Below, piece after piece: positions 1 to 10,245 of a stretch of DNA of 64,000 nucleotides; the first letter of the stretch is position 1; the number at the start of each line of letters is the position of its first letter. The DNA comes from Asticcacaulis sp. Its GTDB lineage: Bacteria > Pseudomonadota > Alphaproteobacteria > Caulobacterales > Caulobacteraceae. The notes under the pieces are model-generated. The model did no database searches. It had not been told where the DNA came from and worked only from the letters and a program-made list of their open reading frames with translations. A program made the translations under genes and the position numbers. The stretch spans positions 1,922,001 to 1,986,000 of the forward strand of contig JANQAC010000001.1 in assembly GCA_024707255.1 (NCBI GenBank), given 5' to 3'.

Positions 1-1142
<1,142 letters not shown>

Positions 1143-1205
1143 CGCATATGATCGATGACCAAATCCGAAAACCACGATAAGGTCCGTTTTTCGGAGGGCG
1201 GTGTC

Positions 1206-2735
1206 ATGGTGAAAGAGCGGGTCAAATGGACGGCGGACTATGTCGCGCTGGGGCTGGCCGCGCTGGCCTTTGTGCTGCACGCGGCCTGCGCGGGCCGCTA
1301 TGATGTGTTTCGTGACGAACTATATTTCATAGTCTGCGGACGCCACCCTGCCTTTGGCTATGTCGACCAGCCACCACTGATCCCGCTGCTTTCCGCAGGC
1401 TTCTATGCGCTGGGTCACAATGCCTGGATGTTGCGGTTGCCGGCGACCCTGGCCGCCGGCGCCCTGGTCTGGCTGGCCGTCCGCTTTGCCCGATTGCTCG
1501 GTGGCGGCACATTCGCGGCCGCCGGTGCGGGTATATGTGTCACGATTGCCCCGATGCTGATGGGAATTGTGGCCGTCTTCAACACGACCGTATTTGATCC
1601 GCTGGCCTGGACACTGATCGCTTATCTGCTGGTGAAGGCCGCCCGTGATGGCGACCGCTCGGCGCTCTTGTGGTGCGGCGTGGTGGCGGGGATCGATTTC
1701 GAGGCCAAGTACGCGCTTTACGTCTGGGCGATCAGTCTGGTCATCGGCCTTGCGGCGACGCCGGAGCGGCGGATTTTCCGCGACCGGATGCTGTGGCTGG
1801 GGGCGGCAATCGCCGTGGCTATTGGCCTGCCGTCGATCCTCTGGCAGGCGACGCATGGCTGGCCCTTCCTGGAACTGGCTGCCGCCGCGCGCGCCAAAAA
1901 TACCGACATTCCGCCCCTGAACTTTATTATCAATCAGGTTCTGGTGATGAATCCACTGCTGGCGCCGGTCTGGATCGCCGGGGTGATCGCGCCCTTTGTT
2001 ATCGCTTCGCTGAAACCTGTCCGCTTTTTGGCAATCGCCTTCCTGACCAGTTTTGCCCTGACGCTCATTACCCACGGCAAGGACTACTATATCGCCGCCA
2101 CCTATCCGACGGTCTTTACACTGGGGGCCGTTGCCTGGACGCATTGGTTCGGGAAGGCCCGTGCCCGGATCGGTTTGGCCGCCTGGGGCGGGCTGGCCGT
2201 TGCCCTGTCGGTGGCGATATCACCGCTGGCCTTGCCGGTTTTGTCAGTCGAGGACTTGCGGGCCTATATCGCGCATTCGCCGTTCAAGCCGCAACAGCAG
2301 GAGAAAAGCTTCAAGGGCACCTTGTTGCCGCAGGTATTCGCCGATCAACTGGGCTGGCACGATTACACGGATCAGGTCGGTGCCGCCTGGCAGAAGATAC
2401 CCGCCTCTGAGCGCGCCCGTACCGGTATCAAGGTGGAAAACTATGGCGAAGCCGCCGCTCTGGATATCTACGGCAAGGCCTATGGCCTGCCGCCGGCGCT
2501 TAGCGGTCATAATCAGTATTACCTGTGGGGACTGCGCGGTCAGAACCCGGTGAACCTGCTGGTGGTACAGAACAATCCGGATCGTCTGGAGCCATATTGC
2601 CAGAAGACCGTTATCTTGGGCGAGACCTATTCGCCGGATGCCATGGCTTATGAAAACGGCAAGACCATCGCCTGGTGCCAGGGTCTGAAGGTCGATATTG
2701 TAAAGCTGTGGCCGGAACTGAAGAATTTCAGTTAA
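1206..2735 (+). CDS. GT39-type membrane glycosyltransferase (PMT_2/ArnT-like)
   Basis: Polytopic membrane protein of 509 residues resembling the PMT_2/ArnT group, which moves sugars from polyprenyl-phosphate carriers onto acceptors on the outer face of the inner membrane. The first luminal loop has the family-typical acidic motif YDVFRDELYFI followed by FGYVDQPPLIPLL, and about ten hydrophobic segments follow. I place the start at the ATG at 1206 because GGAGGG lies 8 bases upstream; an in-frame ATG at 1155 lacks such a site. The acceptor (lipid A, a surface polysaccharide or a protein) cannot be told from sequence. It lies 63 bases after acs and may be transcribed with it. Confidence 0.8.
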   Translation: MVKERVKWTADYVALGLAALAFVLHAACAGRYDVFRDELYFIVCGRHPAFGYVDQPPLIPLLSAGFYALGHNAWMLRLPATLAAGALVWLAVRFARLLGGGTFAAAGAGICVTIAPMLMGIVAVFNTTVFDPLAWTLIAYLLVKAARDGDRSALLWCGVVAGIDFEAKYALYVWAISLVIGLAATPERRIFRDRMLWLGAAIAVAIGLPSILWQATHGWPFLELAAAARAKNTDIPPLNFIINQVLVMNPLLAPVWIAGVIAPFVIASLKPVRFLAIAFLTSFALTLITHGKDYYIAATYPTVFTLGAVAWTHWFGKARARIGLAAWGGLAVALSVAISPLALPVLSVEDLRAYIAHSPFKPQQQEKSFKGTLLPQVFADQLGWHDYTDQVGAAWQKIPASERARTGIKVENYGEAAALDIYGKAYGLPPALSGHNQYYLWGLRGQNPVNLLVVQNNPDRLEPYCQKTVILGETYSPDAMAYENGKTIAWCQGLKVDIVKLWPELKNFS

Positions 2736-2834
2736 CTCGCTTACGCGGCCTTTATGATCACCACATAAAGTTACAACGCTGTTCTTATGGCGTCGGGAAT
2801 AGACTTGTCTTCTTATAATATAAGGAGAAGCGTC

Positions 2835-3053
2835 ATGATACCCGATGCCAGGGACAAGACACGCAAGCCCGAAGACGACCGCTTCGGCAAAAAGGTCTTT
2901 TCGCCCAATGAACTGAACCAGGCCGGTGAGGACAAGGAATATTTCCATCCTGATGGCGGGCACAAATTTCACGCCCCAAAGGATGCCAATGACCATGCGA
3001 TCAAGCCCGATGTTGAGGTCACGCCGGACAATAAGGTCAGGCCCGTTCGCTAG
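2835..3053 (+). CDS. small charged hypothetical protein
   Basis: A 72-residue hydrophilic protein, MIPDARDKTRKPEDDRFGKK at its start, rich in Asp, Lys and Pro, with no membrane segment and no motif I recognise. The start at 2835 is set by AAGGAG 8 bases upstream; a longer in-frame version from 2787 is less likely. The composition suggests a disordered or stress-associated small protein. Its last codons overlap the end of the converging yidB-like gene by 4 bases. Confidence 0.6.
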   Translation: MIPDARDKTRKPEDDRFGKKVFSPNELNQAGEDKEYFHPDGGHKFHAPKDANDHAIKPDVEVTPDNKVRPVR

Positions 3054-3448
3054 GTTTTCAGCAGGCCACCGAGCATATTGCCAAGCCCGCCTTTTCCAGC
3101 AACCTGGCCCAGTATGTCGCCAATCCCGCCCTGCGGCAGTTGTCCGTTCGGCGTCAGGTGATCTATAAGGCCGGGCAGGGCGTGGGCCAGTTGCGAGCTG
3201 TCTATGCCCATGGATTTTGCCAGTCCGGCCACCTGTTCGGACCCCAAAACGGCTTGAATCTGCTCTGCGGAGATCGGCAGGTTGCCGCCAGTGCCGATCC
3301 ACGACTGGACGACTTCTCCCATGCCGCCCTGCTGGAATTTGGCGACAATGCCTTCCAGGCCCCCATTGCCGAGATGGCCGGCGAGTTGATCAAGGTCGAG
3401 GCCGCCGGGAGCGGAAGCGCCGCCCATTAAATCGTCCTGCAGGCTCAT
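3050..3448 (-). CDS. YidB-like protein (DUF937)
   Basis: A 132-residue protein of the YidB/DUF937 family. It begins MSLQDDLMGG and has the family pattern of Gly-rich and Gln-rich amphipathic helices, including LDQLAGHLGNGGLEG, SWIGTGGNLPIS, VLGSEQVAGLAKSMG and a final GIGDILGQ / LGNMLGGLL stretch. The function of the family is not established. AAGGAG lies upstream of the ATG. It converges on the small hypothetical gene to its left and is transcribed away from the glycosylase-side neighbour across a short gap. Confidence 0.85.
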   Translation of the reverse strand: MSLQDDLMGGASAPGGLDLDQLAGHLGNGGLEGIVAKFQQGGMGEVVQSWIGTGGNLPISAEQIQAVLGSEQVAGLAKSMGIDSSQLAHALPGLIDHLTPNGQLPQGGIGDILGQVAGKGGLGNMLGGLLKT

Positions 3449-3521
3449 GGCAGAAGCTCCTTCGCTTTTCGGATGGTCCGAATAGGCGCTTCATTTTGCG
3501 CTGCGTCAATTCACGACGTTT

Positions 3522-4157
3522 TTACCGCGCCATCTCTCCGCGCTTAACCGCGCCATACCACGCCCAGAGCAGGTGGGCGGCGATGGTGCGGTAAGGCGAC
3601 CAATCGAGCGCGCGTTCGGCGCAATAGGCTTCGTTCGGGCGCTCCGGCAGATTATCCAGCCAGCCGACCGCCTCGCGCAGGGCGACATCGCCGACCGGAA
3701 ACAGGTCAAGCCGGCCTTCGGAAAACATCAGATAGACCTCGGCGGTCCAGCGGCCGATGCCTTTCAGCGCCACCAGCCGCGTGGCCGCGTCTTCGATGGT
3801 CAGGGTTTGCAGCGCATCAGTATCGAAGCCGCCGGTGTGAAAAGCCTCAGCCAGGGCACGGGCATAAGCGATCTTCGGGCGCGACAGGCCGTAACCACGC
3901 AAGGCATCTTCGTCATGCGCCAGCAGGGCCTGCGGGGTGATGTCGCCAAGCCCGTCGCGCACCCGTCCGAAAATGGTATCCGCCGCCCTGACGGACAGTT
4001 GCTGTTCGACGATCAGGCCGAGCAGGGCCGGGAAACCGCCTGGACGTTTGCGATGCTGGATATGCGAAAAATGCTCGGTCAGCGGTTTGAGGCGCGGATC
4101 GCGGTCCGCCAGGTGTGCAAGGTGTTCCGGATCGAGGGGATTTGCGGTATTGGTCAT
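3522..4157 (-). CDS. DNA-3-methyladenine glycosylase 2 (AlkA/HhH-GPD family)
   Basis: Base-excision repair glycosylase of 211 residues that removes alkylated purines from DNA. The HhH-GPD core is clear: FPALLGLIVEQQLSVRAAD near residues 42-60, the hairpin LKGIGRWTAEVYL near 131-143, and the catalytic aspartate in FPVGDVAL at residue 157. It lacks the N-terminal domain of E. coli AlkA, as is usual for the short alphaproteobacterial form. It stands alone, with its own short leader. Confidence is high for family and activity; the exact substrate range is inference. Confidence 0.9.
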   Translation of the reverse strand: MTNTANPLDPEHLAHLADRDPRLKPLTEHFSHIQHRKRPGGFPALLGLIVEQQLSVRAADTIFGRVRDGLGDITPQALLAHDEDALRGYGLSRPKIAYARALAEAFHTGGFDTDALQTLTIEDAATRLVALKGIGRWTAEVYLMFSEGRLDLFPVGDVALREAVGWLDNLPERPNEAYCAERALDWSPYRTIAAHLLWAWYGAVKRGEMAR

Positions 4158-4232
4158 GCCCTGTTTTAACTGTTCCCAGACGCAAATCTGTCAGGACGGT
4201 GCGCAAAAAACATCCGTCCAGCCTATGGCTGG

Positions 4233-5054
4233 TCAGGCAATGATACAACCCACCTGGGCCACGCGGTATTCGCGGCGCAGGGTATCCGAGACAATGCCGT
4301 AATTGCGCTTGGTGATGGTGGCTTCGGAGTCGTAGTCCGGCTTGCGGTCGGCCAGGCTGGCAATGGCGGTCACGGTTTCCGGCACTGAGGTATAGATGCG
4401 GCCGCGGCGCGGATTTTCCTTCAGGGTGATGCCCATGACATGCGAATTGTCATTGAGCGCGGGGCCGCCGATCAACTGGTTGAGGTCGCTTTTCAGCTCA
4501 AAGGTCTGGCCGGCCTTGGCCCAGGCCAGGACCGGTTCGCTGCCCTCGAAGCGCTTGGAATGTTTCATCATGGTGCGGCCGATCAGGCGCGCGGTCGCCT
4601 CACCGACTGTGCCGCCGGGATAGCCCGGCATGAAGGCGCGTATCCCCGGCTTGACATTGGCCGGGTCCGCCATCGAGAGCGGTCGCCCGCCGCCATCGGT
4701 CATGGCGATCAGATAGCCCTCATGGCCGGGAATGGGCCGCGTCTTGAAGGGGACAGCCAGGTTGCCGCCGATATTGAGGAAGGGGTGGGTGCATTTGCCG
4801 ACGCTTTTTTCAGCCACGATCCATTCGCCGGTTTTAGAGATCGAGAAGGCCGTGCCGGTCATGACCTTGCGGTCGTCCACCGGCAGGTTGATGATCGAAG
4901 AGGCCGTGAAAGGCGTGTAGGTGGCGAAGAGGGACATTTCGCCGATTCCCGGCGGCGGCGGCGCCGGCGGCGCGTCGGAAACCTCATGCCAGCTTCCGGT
5001 CACCGTCACGAGGGCGGTGAGGGCAGCGGCGTAAAGGAGCCAGTCGAGTTTCAT
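4233..5054 (-). CDS. degenerate trypsin-like protein, likely catalytically dead
   Basis: A 273-residue protein with an N-terminal signal/anchor helix (about residues 5-22), a Pro-rich linker and a trypsin-like beta-barrel. The block GTAFSISKTGEW followed by IVAEKSVGKC sits where active relatives have a TAxHVVxxC-type sequence, so the catalytic His appears to be replaced. The block LIGGPALNDNSHVMGI sits where the nucleophile Ser is normally found (GxSGxP); here the residue is Gly. The fold is inferred from these patterns. It starts 12 bases after the DUF350 gene ends, so the two are probably one operon. A binding or sensing role in the periplasm is more likely than proteolysis. Confidence 0.6.
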   Translation of the reverse strand: MKLDWLLYAAALTALVTVTGSWHEVSDAPPAPPPPGIGEMSLFATYTPFTASSIINLPVDDRKVMTGTAFSISKTGEWIVAEKSVGKCTHPFLNIGGNLAVPFKTRPIPGHEGYLIAMTDGGGRPLSMADPANVKPGIRAFMPGYPGGTVGEATARLIGRTMMKHSKRFEGSEPVLAWAKAGQTFELKSDLNQLIGGPALNDNSHVMGITLKENPRRGRIYTSVPETVTAIASLADRKPDYDSEATITKRNYGIVSDTLRREYRVAQVGCIIA

Positions 5055-5066
5055 GGCCTGCGCCCT

Positions 5067-5525
5067 TTATGCGGCGACAGCAGCGGCGAGGACGAGGGCG
5101 GCGGCCAGCTTGGCGGAGACCAGCAGCACGGCGGCGGAAACCTCGCCCTCATTGATGCGGTTGGGCAGGCCGGCCAGCAGAAAGTCGACCAGGCGGAAGA
5201 CGAACAGTTGCAGAAGGATGGTGGCACCGCCCCACAGCACGATATCGCGCACGCTTGTCGATGCGGCCATGGAGGCGGCCAGCGGAATGGCCAGGCCGAT
5301 GATAACGCCGCCATAGGCCACGGCCGCAGCGGAATTGCCCTCGCGGATCTGGTGGATTTCCTTGTAGGGAGTCAGCAGCGAATAGATGGTGGCGCCGATC
5401 AGCAGCATCAGCAAAGTGACGCCGGCGTGCAGCAGGGTGATGGGAAAACCCGAAGCAAAAGCCTGAATTTCCGGCCGCAGGACCTCTGGCGACAGGAAGT
5501 TGAGATTGAAATTGTCAGGCGTCAT
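5067..5525 (-). CDS. DUF350 family inner-membrane protein
   Basis: A 152-residue membrane protein with four hydrophobic segments, at roughly residues 28-50, 65-85, 93-117 and 126-151. The family pattern is visible in LLTPYKEIHQIREGNSAAA followed by VAYGGVIIGLAIPLAASM. DUF350 proteins have no settled biochemical role. It is the first gene of a probable two-gene unit with the degenerate trypsin-like protein. A 6-bp inverted repeat (TACATG / CATGTA, 5562-5583) lies about 37 bases upstream of the start. Confidence 0.85.
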   Translation of the reverse strand: MTPDNFNLNFLSPEVLRPEIQAFASGFPITLLHAGVTLLMLLIGATIYSLLTPYKEIHQIREGNSAAAVAYGGVIIGLAIPLAASMAASTSVRDIVLWGGATILLQLFVFRLVDFLLAGLPNRINEGEVSAAVLLVSAKLAAALVLAAAVAA

Positions 5526-5561
5526 TCTGGTCCCCTACACGCTGGTCTTCTGCGCGCCCGC

Positions 5562-5583
5562 TACATGCGAAGTTACCCATGTA
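5562..5583. promoter_or_regulatory. inverted repeat upstream of DUF350 gene
   Basis: TACATG and CATGTA flank a 10-base spacer. The position, upstream of the DUF350 start at 5525, would suit an operator, but six-base arms can arise by chance. No regulator can be assigned. Confidence 0.25.
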
Positions 5584-5691
5584 ACGGCCCGGCGCACTTT
5601 AGGGGTAAGTTCCCTGCAAGATCAAGGCCCCGCTGTTACGCCTGTGGATAAATTTTATATGACGCCGCGCATATCCATATAACGCAAAGGC

Positions 5692-6915
5692 TTAATCGAT
5701 CATGCCACCGGCCAGGGCCGCGAAGGGCAGGCTCTCGCCGGCGGGCAGGGCGTCCTGATTTGAAGCAGCTTCCTCGCGCTGTTCACGACGGACCACCGAG
5801 GCGCGCTTCTTCTCGGATTCTGACTTCAACTGCCCGCAGGCCGCCAGGATATCGCGGCCGCGCGGGGTGCGGATGGGCGAGGCATAGCCCGCCTTGTTGA
5901 GAATGGCGGCGAAGGCTTCGATCGCGCTCCAGCTTGAGCACTGATAGTCTGTGCCGGGCCAGGGGTTGAAGGGGATCAGGTTGATCTTGGCCGGAATGCC
6001 CTTGAGCAGGCGCAGCAGGGCGCGCGCTTCATCGGGTGAGTCATTGACACCCTTCAGCATGACATATTCAAAGGTCACTCGTCGGGCGTTGGAAAGGCCG
6101 GGATAGGCGCGGATGGCCGCCATCAGCTCAGCGATATTGTACTTCTTGTTGAGCGGCACCAGCACGTCACGCAGCGGGTCATTGGTGGCGTGCAGCGAAA
6201 TGGCCAGCATGGCCTGAGTGCGGTTGCCGAGCGCTTCCAATTCCGGCACCACGCCGGAAGTCGAGACCGTGATGCGGCGGCGCGAAATGGCGATGCCTTC
6301 GCCGTCGGAAATGATATCGATGGCGGCGGCGACATGGTCGAGATTATAGAGTGGCTCGCCCATGCCCATGAAGACGATATTGGAGAGCTGGCGGTCTTCC
6401 TTGGGCGACGGCCATTCGCCGAGGTCGTCGCGCGCCACCTGGACCTGGGCCACGATCTCGGCCGTGGTCAGGTTGCGCACCAGCTTTTGTGTGCCGGTGT
6501 GGCAGAAGGAGCAGTTGAGCGTACAGCCGACCTGTGAGGAGACGCACAGCGCGCCGGCGCGGCCGACCGAGGGGATATAGACGCTCTCGACCTCGATGCC
6601 CGGCGCCATGCGGATCAGGTATTTGCGTGTGCCGTCATTGCTGATCTGGCGCTCGACGATTTCCGGGCGCGCCAGCGAAAACTTTTCCCTGAGCAGGGCG
6701 CGCTGGTCCTTGGCGATATCGGTCATCAGGTCGAAATCTGTGAACCCGTAGTGATGCACCCAGCGCCAGATCTGCTGCATCCGCATCTTCGCCTTGCGGG
6801 CCTCGACCACACCCGATTCCACCAGCGCCTGCATCAGGCCGTCGCGGGTCAGGCCGGTGATATTCACCAGGCCGGTATTGGCGGATTTGACGGACAGGTC
6901 GAGCGTATGGGCCAA
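5692..6915 (-). CDS. rlmN: 23S rRNA (adenine2503-C2)/tRNA (adenine37-C2) methyltransferase RlmN
   Basis: Radical-SAM enzyme of 407 residues that methylates C2 of A2503 in 23S rRNA and of A37 in some tRNAs. The iron-sulfur cluster cysteines are C131, C135 and C138 in [12 protein letters not shown]. The SAM-binding motif GMGEPLYN and the C-terminal ILAACGQL, with the second catalytic cysteine, are both present. Length is normal for alphaproteobacterial RlmN, with a slightly extended Ala/Glu-rich C-terminus. It is monocistronic, with about 126 bases to the divergent secreted-protein gene. Confidence 0.97.
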   Translation of the reverse strand: MAHTLDLSVKSANTGLVNITGLTRDGLMQALVESGVVEARKAKMRMQQIWRWVHHYGFTDFDLMTDIAKDQRALLREKFSLARPEIVERQISNDGTRKYLIRMAPGIEVESVYIPSVGRAGALCVSSQVGCTLNCSFCHTGTQKLVRNLTTAEIVAQVQVARDDLGEWPSPKEDRQLSNIVFMGMGEPLYNLDHVAAAIDIISDGEGIAISRRRITVSTSGVVPELEALGNRTQAMLAISLHATNDPLRDVLVPLNKKYNIAELMAAIRAYPGLSNARRVTFEYVMLKGVNDSPDEARALLRLLKGIPAKINLIPFNPWPGTDYQCSSWSAIEAFAAILNKAGYASPIRTPRGRDILAACGQLKSESEKKRASVVRREQREEAASNQDALPAGESLPFAALAGGMID

Positions 6916-7041
6916 GATATGCGGCTTTCAGAAGAACATATGTGCGGGATTGGCGGACCCTATACAGGAAAGCCCGCGAAATGTCTAATTGCGCGGTTAT
7001 TGTGCGCGTCGTAAGCTGCCGCAACTGATTTCGAGGACCGC

Positions 7042-7512
7042 ATGACCCTTTCAATTAAAACGCTTGGTTTCGCCCTGGCCTTATCCGTGAGCCTGCCCCT
7101 GGCCTCGCAGGCCCTGGCCAGTCCGGAAACCGACGCCCTGTCGGCCTGCCTGATCCGCTCATCGACGCCGCAGGACAAGCTCGTCCTGACGCGCTGGGCG
7201 TTCGCCGCCATCTCGAAGCACGAAGGCGTGTCTGACCTGGCGTCGCTTTCGGATGCGCAGATGGCTTCTGTGGACAAGGCGGGCGGCGCGCTGTTTTCCC
7301 GCCTGCTGATCGAGAACTGCCCGACCGAGACCACGGCCGCCATCCGGAGCGATGGTGTCAAGGCGATCGAGACGGCGCTGAGCGATCTCGGTCAGTCGGC
7401 CATGCAGGACCTGGCCGGTGATCCGGGCGTTCAGGGCGCGCTGGTCGGCATGGTCGGTTATATGGACCAGGCGCGGCTCCTGAAGATGCTGAGTGACGCG
7501 GCGTCGAAATAG
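7042..7512 (+). CDS. hypothetical secreted protein
   Basis: A 156-residue protein with a clear Sec signal peptide (MTLSIKTLGFALALSVSLPL, cleavage near ASQALA-SPET). The mature part is helical and contains two cysteines, in LSACLIRS and IENCPTE, which could pair in the periplasm. GAGGA lies upstream of the ATG. I do not recognise a characterised family; similar proteins with a conserved central RWAFAAIS-type motif occur in related alphaproteobacteria (recollection, not checked). Confidence 0.7.
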   Translation: MTLSIKTLGFALALSVSLPLASQALASPETDALSACLIRSSTPQDKLVLTRWAFAAISKHEGVSDLASLSDAQMASVDKAGGALFSRLLIENCPTETTAAIRSDGVKAIETALSDLGQSAMQDLAGDPGVQGALVGMVGYMDQARLLKMLSDAASK

Positions 7513-7600
7513 TTTGCCGGATTCTGATAGCGGCGGGGAACTGTCGTATTCAATCCTCATACGGCGGTGTTTACCTTTCGGATTGTGAAAGGAGACCGCC

Positions 7601-7876
7601 ATGTCCGCAAAGAAATGGTCGAAAGAGGTCACCGAGCATTCCGATGCCCTGGACCTGAAGGCGCATGTCCTTGAATCGCACGATCCGAAGACCATCGCCA
7701 AATCGCTGAAAAAATCGGCGGAAGAAAGTCACCGCCGCAAATCGTCGCCATATCGTTCTGCCATGTCCATGCTGACCTTCTATATCAATCGCGCCGGTAA
7801 GAATCTGCCGGAAACGCAGAAGGATGTGCTTGAAAAGGCTAAGGACGAACTGCGCGAGTTATATGGAAAGGCTTGA
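7601..7876 (+). CDS. DUF3175 domain protein
   Basis: A 91-residue basic protein beginning MSAKKWSKEVTEHSDALDLK, the signature of DUF3175, followed by SPYRSAMSMLTFYINRAGK and LEKAKDELRELY. Members are small soluble proteins of unknown role. AAAGGAG lies 6 bases before the ATG, so the start is firm. Transcription probably ends in the palindromic repeat that follows at once (7881-7932). Confidence 0.85.
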   Translation: MSAKKWSKEVTEHSDALDLKAHVLESHDPKTIAKSLKKSAEESHRRKSSPYRSAMSMLTFYINRAGKNLPETQKDVLEKAKDELRELYGKA

Positions 7877-7880
7877 TTTT

Positions 7881-7932
7881 TGTCGCGCAATCTATCCAAA
7901 AAAGTGCGGTACACTTTATTGGATTGCGCTTA
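7881..7932. repeat. 52-bp palindromic repeat, copy 1 (CGCGCAAT...ATTGCGC family)
   Basis: Imperfect hairpin with outer arms CGCGCAATC and GGATTGCGC and an inner stem around the AAAGTG and CACTTT halves. An almost identical copy lies at 26470-26522 in the same orientation. It sits between the convergent DUF3175 and YitT-family genes, where it could act as a bidirectional terminator. Short palindromes of this kind are common between alphaproteobacterial genes. Confidence 0.75.
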
Positions 7933-8580
7933 CCGCCCGATATAGCGTTCCGGCTTGTGGAAGCCGACCATGACCCCGCTCATGGCGGCGGCGGAAATCA
8001 CCGAAAACAGCAACTGGTGCGGATCGAGGATCAGGATCGACGCCGCCATGATAAGGGCGTCGCAGGCCAGTTGCGTCTGGCCGGCATTGATATTCTTCGT
8101 CTTTTGCAGATAAAGCGCCAGCACGCCGGTGCCGCCGGCGCCGGCGCCGTGACGTGCGAGCGCCAGTATGCCCATGCCGATGATTGTGCCGCCAAAGAGC
8201 GCGGCAAACAGCGGATTCAGGCTTTCCAGCTTGAAAGCGTAAGGCGCGTAATTGGCCATGCCCATGATGGCGAGATTGACGATCACCGTCTTGATCATGA
8301 AGCGCTTGCCCATGGCGGGCCAGGCGAAGAGAAAGAACGGTATATTGATCAGGATGAACAGCAGGCCGACCGGCAGGGGGGCGACATAGGAGAGGAGCAG
8401 GGCGATACCGGCCACGCCGCCGGTGGTCAGGCCGGCCGTATGCAGCATGACGATGCCGAGCGCAATAAACGAGCAGCCTATGGCGAAGGCGTAGACGTCC
8501 TCCAGCACCGTATGTTTCACGGTGGGGTAGAGGGCGTCCTTGCCGTCCTTGTCGATCAGTTGGCCGGTTGTCGTCGTCAT
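7930..8580 (-). CDS. YitT family membrane protein
   Basis: A 216-residue integral membrane protein with five to six helices. Family marks are GCSFIALGIVMLHTAGLTTG near the N-terminus and GTGVLALYLQKTKNINAGQ near residue 150. YitT proteins are widely conserved with no firm transport substrate. This copy lacks the C-terminal DUF2179 domain found in longer Gram-positive members. It is transcribed toward the palindromic repeat and the DUF3175 gene. Confidence 0.85.
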   Translation of the reverse strand: MTTTTGQLIDKDGKDALYPTVKHTVLEDVYAFAIGCSFIALGIVMLHTAGLTTGGVAGIALLLSYVAPLPVGLLFILINIPFFLFAWPAMGKRFMIKTVIVNLAIMGMANYAPYAFKLESLNPLFAALFGGTIIGMGILALARHGAGAGGTGVLALYLQKTKNINAGQTQLACDALIMAASILILDPHQLLFSVISAAAMSGVMVGFHKPERYIGR

Positions 8581-8639
8581 CAGGCGGCGTCCATCAAAGG
8601 GGTTGGCCTGCGCGTTTCATTCCCTGTTATTTTGGTTTC

Positions 8640-9434
8640 TTATGACACAATTTTCGGGTGCTCGCTAGAGTGACAAACCGGGCAGGTCGGATCGGTGGCC
8701 AGTTTCACAATGCGTGAGGTCATATCCAGGCCATCGAAGATCAGGAGCTTGCCGCGCAGGGTCTCGCCGGCTCCGGAAATGACCTTAATCGCCTCCAGCA
8801 CCGCCAGTGACCCCATGACGCCCGCCAGCGCCCCGACCACGCCGACCCGTTCGCAGGTTTCGGCATCGGGCGGGATTTCCGGCACCAGGCATTGGTAGCA
8901 GGGTGAACCGTCAAATGTCGCCAGTTGTCCGCTGAACCGCCCCAGCGCCGCCGAGACCAGCGGCTTTTTAAGTTCATGACAGACGCGATTGACCAGCAAA
9001 CGGGTCTCGAAATTATCACAGCCATCGAGCACGACATCATAACGGCCAAGCACATCAGCGGCATTATCCTCGCTTAGCCTCAGGCGATGTATGCGGCAAT
9101 CGCAATGCGGATTGAGATTGCTGAGATGCGTCGCCGCCGCCTCGGCCTTGGGGGCGCCGATATCCTTCGAGCCGAACAAGACCTGCCTTTGCAGATTGCT
9201 TAACGACACCTCATCATCGTCAATCAGGCCGAGCGTGCCGACACCCGCCGCCGCAAGATAGAGTGCTGCCGGCGAGCCGATGCCGCCCATGCCGACCAGC
9301 GCCACTTTCGCAGCCTTAAGCTTCATCTGGCCCTGGCCGCCGATTTCCTTCAGCACCAGGTGGCGGGCATAGCGGTCGATTTCATCATCTGTCAGCATGG
9401 CCTTCATATAGGCGCTGACGACTTGCGGAGCCAC
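8640..9434 (-). CDS. moeB: molybdopterin-synthase adenylyltransferase MoeB (ThiF/HesA family)
   Basis: E1-like enzyme that adenylates the C-terminus of a ubiquitin-like sulfur carrier (MoaD, possibly ThiS). The nucleotide loop GMGGIGSPAALYLAAAGVG, the LSNLQRQVLF motif, the catalytic region DGCDNFETR and two Cys pairs (CYQC and CPVC) that bind zinc are all present. It has no rhodanese domain, so it is the short MoeB form. The longest reading uses GTG at 9434; ATG codons at 9407 or 9398 (MLTDDEIDRYARHL) match the usual family N-terminus better. No molybdenum-cofactor gene is adjacent. Confidence 0.9.
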   Translation of the reverse strand: MAPQVVSAYMKAMLTDDEIDRYARHLVLKEIGGQGQMKLKAAKVALVGMGGIGSPAALYLAAAGVGTLGLIDDDEVSLSNLQRQVLFGSKDIGAPKAEAAATHLSNLNPHCDCRIHRLRLSEDNAADVLGRYDVVLDGCDNFETRLLVNRVCHELKKPLVSAALGRFSGQLATFDGSPCYQCLVPEIPPDAETCERVGVVGALAGVMGSLAVLEAIKVISGAGETLRGKLLIFDGLDMTSRIVKLATDPTCPVCHSSEHPKIVS

Positions 9435-9492
9435 ATCAAATTATTTACCGATGGGACAGATACTTTCCCCATTATTTGCAGGGTTATTTCTC

Positions 9493-10213
9493 ATGGTTCC
9501 AGCATTGCGCCAGATGAGCGGCAGGCACCGCACGGAAGCGGGCGATGAAAGGCTGGGCACGCTCTTGGCCTTCGTGGCCGGCGCGATCAATGCCGGCGGG
9601 TTCCTGGCCGTTGGTTACTATACGTCGCACATGAGCGGCATTGTGTCGTCCATCGCCGATTTCCTCGTCCTGCATCGGTGGACGGCGGCACTGATATCGG
9701 TGCTGTCGGTCTTTTTCCTTCTTTTGTGGTGCCGTGACCTCCAGCCTGCTGATCAACTGGGCGCGCCGCCGGGGGCTGCACAGCGAATTCGCCCTGACCC
9801 TGATGTTGGAAGCGGTTCTGCTGCTTCTCTTCGGCCTGCTGGCCAGGGATGTCCAGGTGACGGTGGCGCTCCTGTGCTTCACCATGGGGCTGCAAAACAG
9901 CCTGATCACCAAGATTTCGCACGCCGAAATCCGTACCACCCATGTCACCGGCATTGTCACCGATCTCGGTATCGAATGCGGGCGCTTCCTCTTTGAACGC
10001 ACCACCCACACCGAAGTGCGCTTTCACCTGAAAAAGGTCATCCTGCTCAGCCGCCTGCTGGTGGGCTTCCTGGCCGGCGGGCTTGTCGGGGCAACCGTGT
10101 TCAACTGGGCGGGGTTTATCACCGTCCTGCCGTTTGCCTTTCTGCTGGCGGTCGTCGCGGCCGGCCCGGTTTGGGATGACGTGTCGCAGAGGTTTCGCGG
10201 TAAAAGCTCTTGA
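9493..10213 (+). pseudogene. YoaK-like membrane protein (DUF1275), one frameshift
   Basis: The two halves of a DUF1275 membrane protein lie in different frames. The first half (FVAGAINAGGFLAVG, YTSHMSGIVSS) reads to about 9725. The second begins GAVTSSLLINWARR and runs through FTMGLQNSLITKIS and IRTTHVTGIVTDLGIE, all typical of the family. Removing one base near 9721-9730 joins them into about 239 residues, the usual family length. The motifs on both sides are intact, so a sequencing error or a very recent mutation is likely. Start at 9493 follows AGGG; 9451 is possible. Confidence 0.8.
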
Positions 10214-10245
10214 ACCGCGGCCGCAAAGCGCCCAAGTAACGCGGC

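Noticed and set aside
4440..5651. Plus-strand 403-residue frame across the DUF350/trypsin-like genes
   Set aside because: It is the antisense of two genes with clear family motifs and has low-complexity Gly/Arg/Asp composition.
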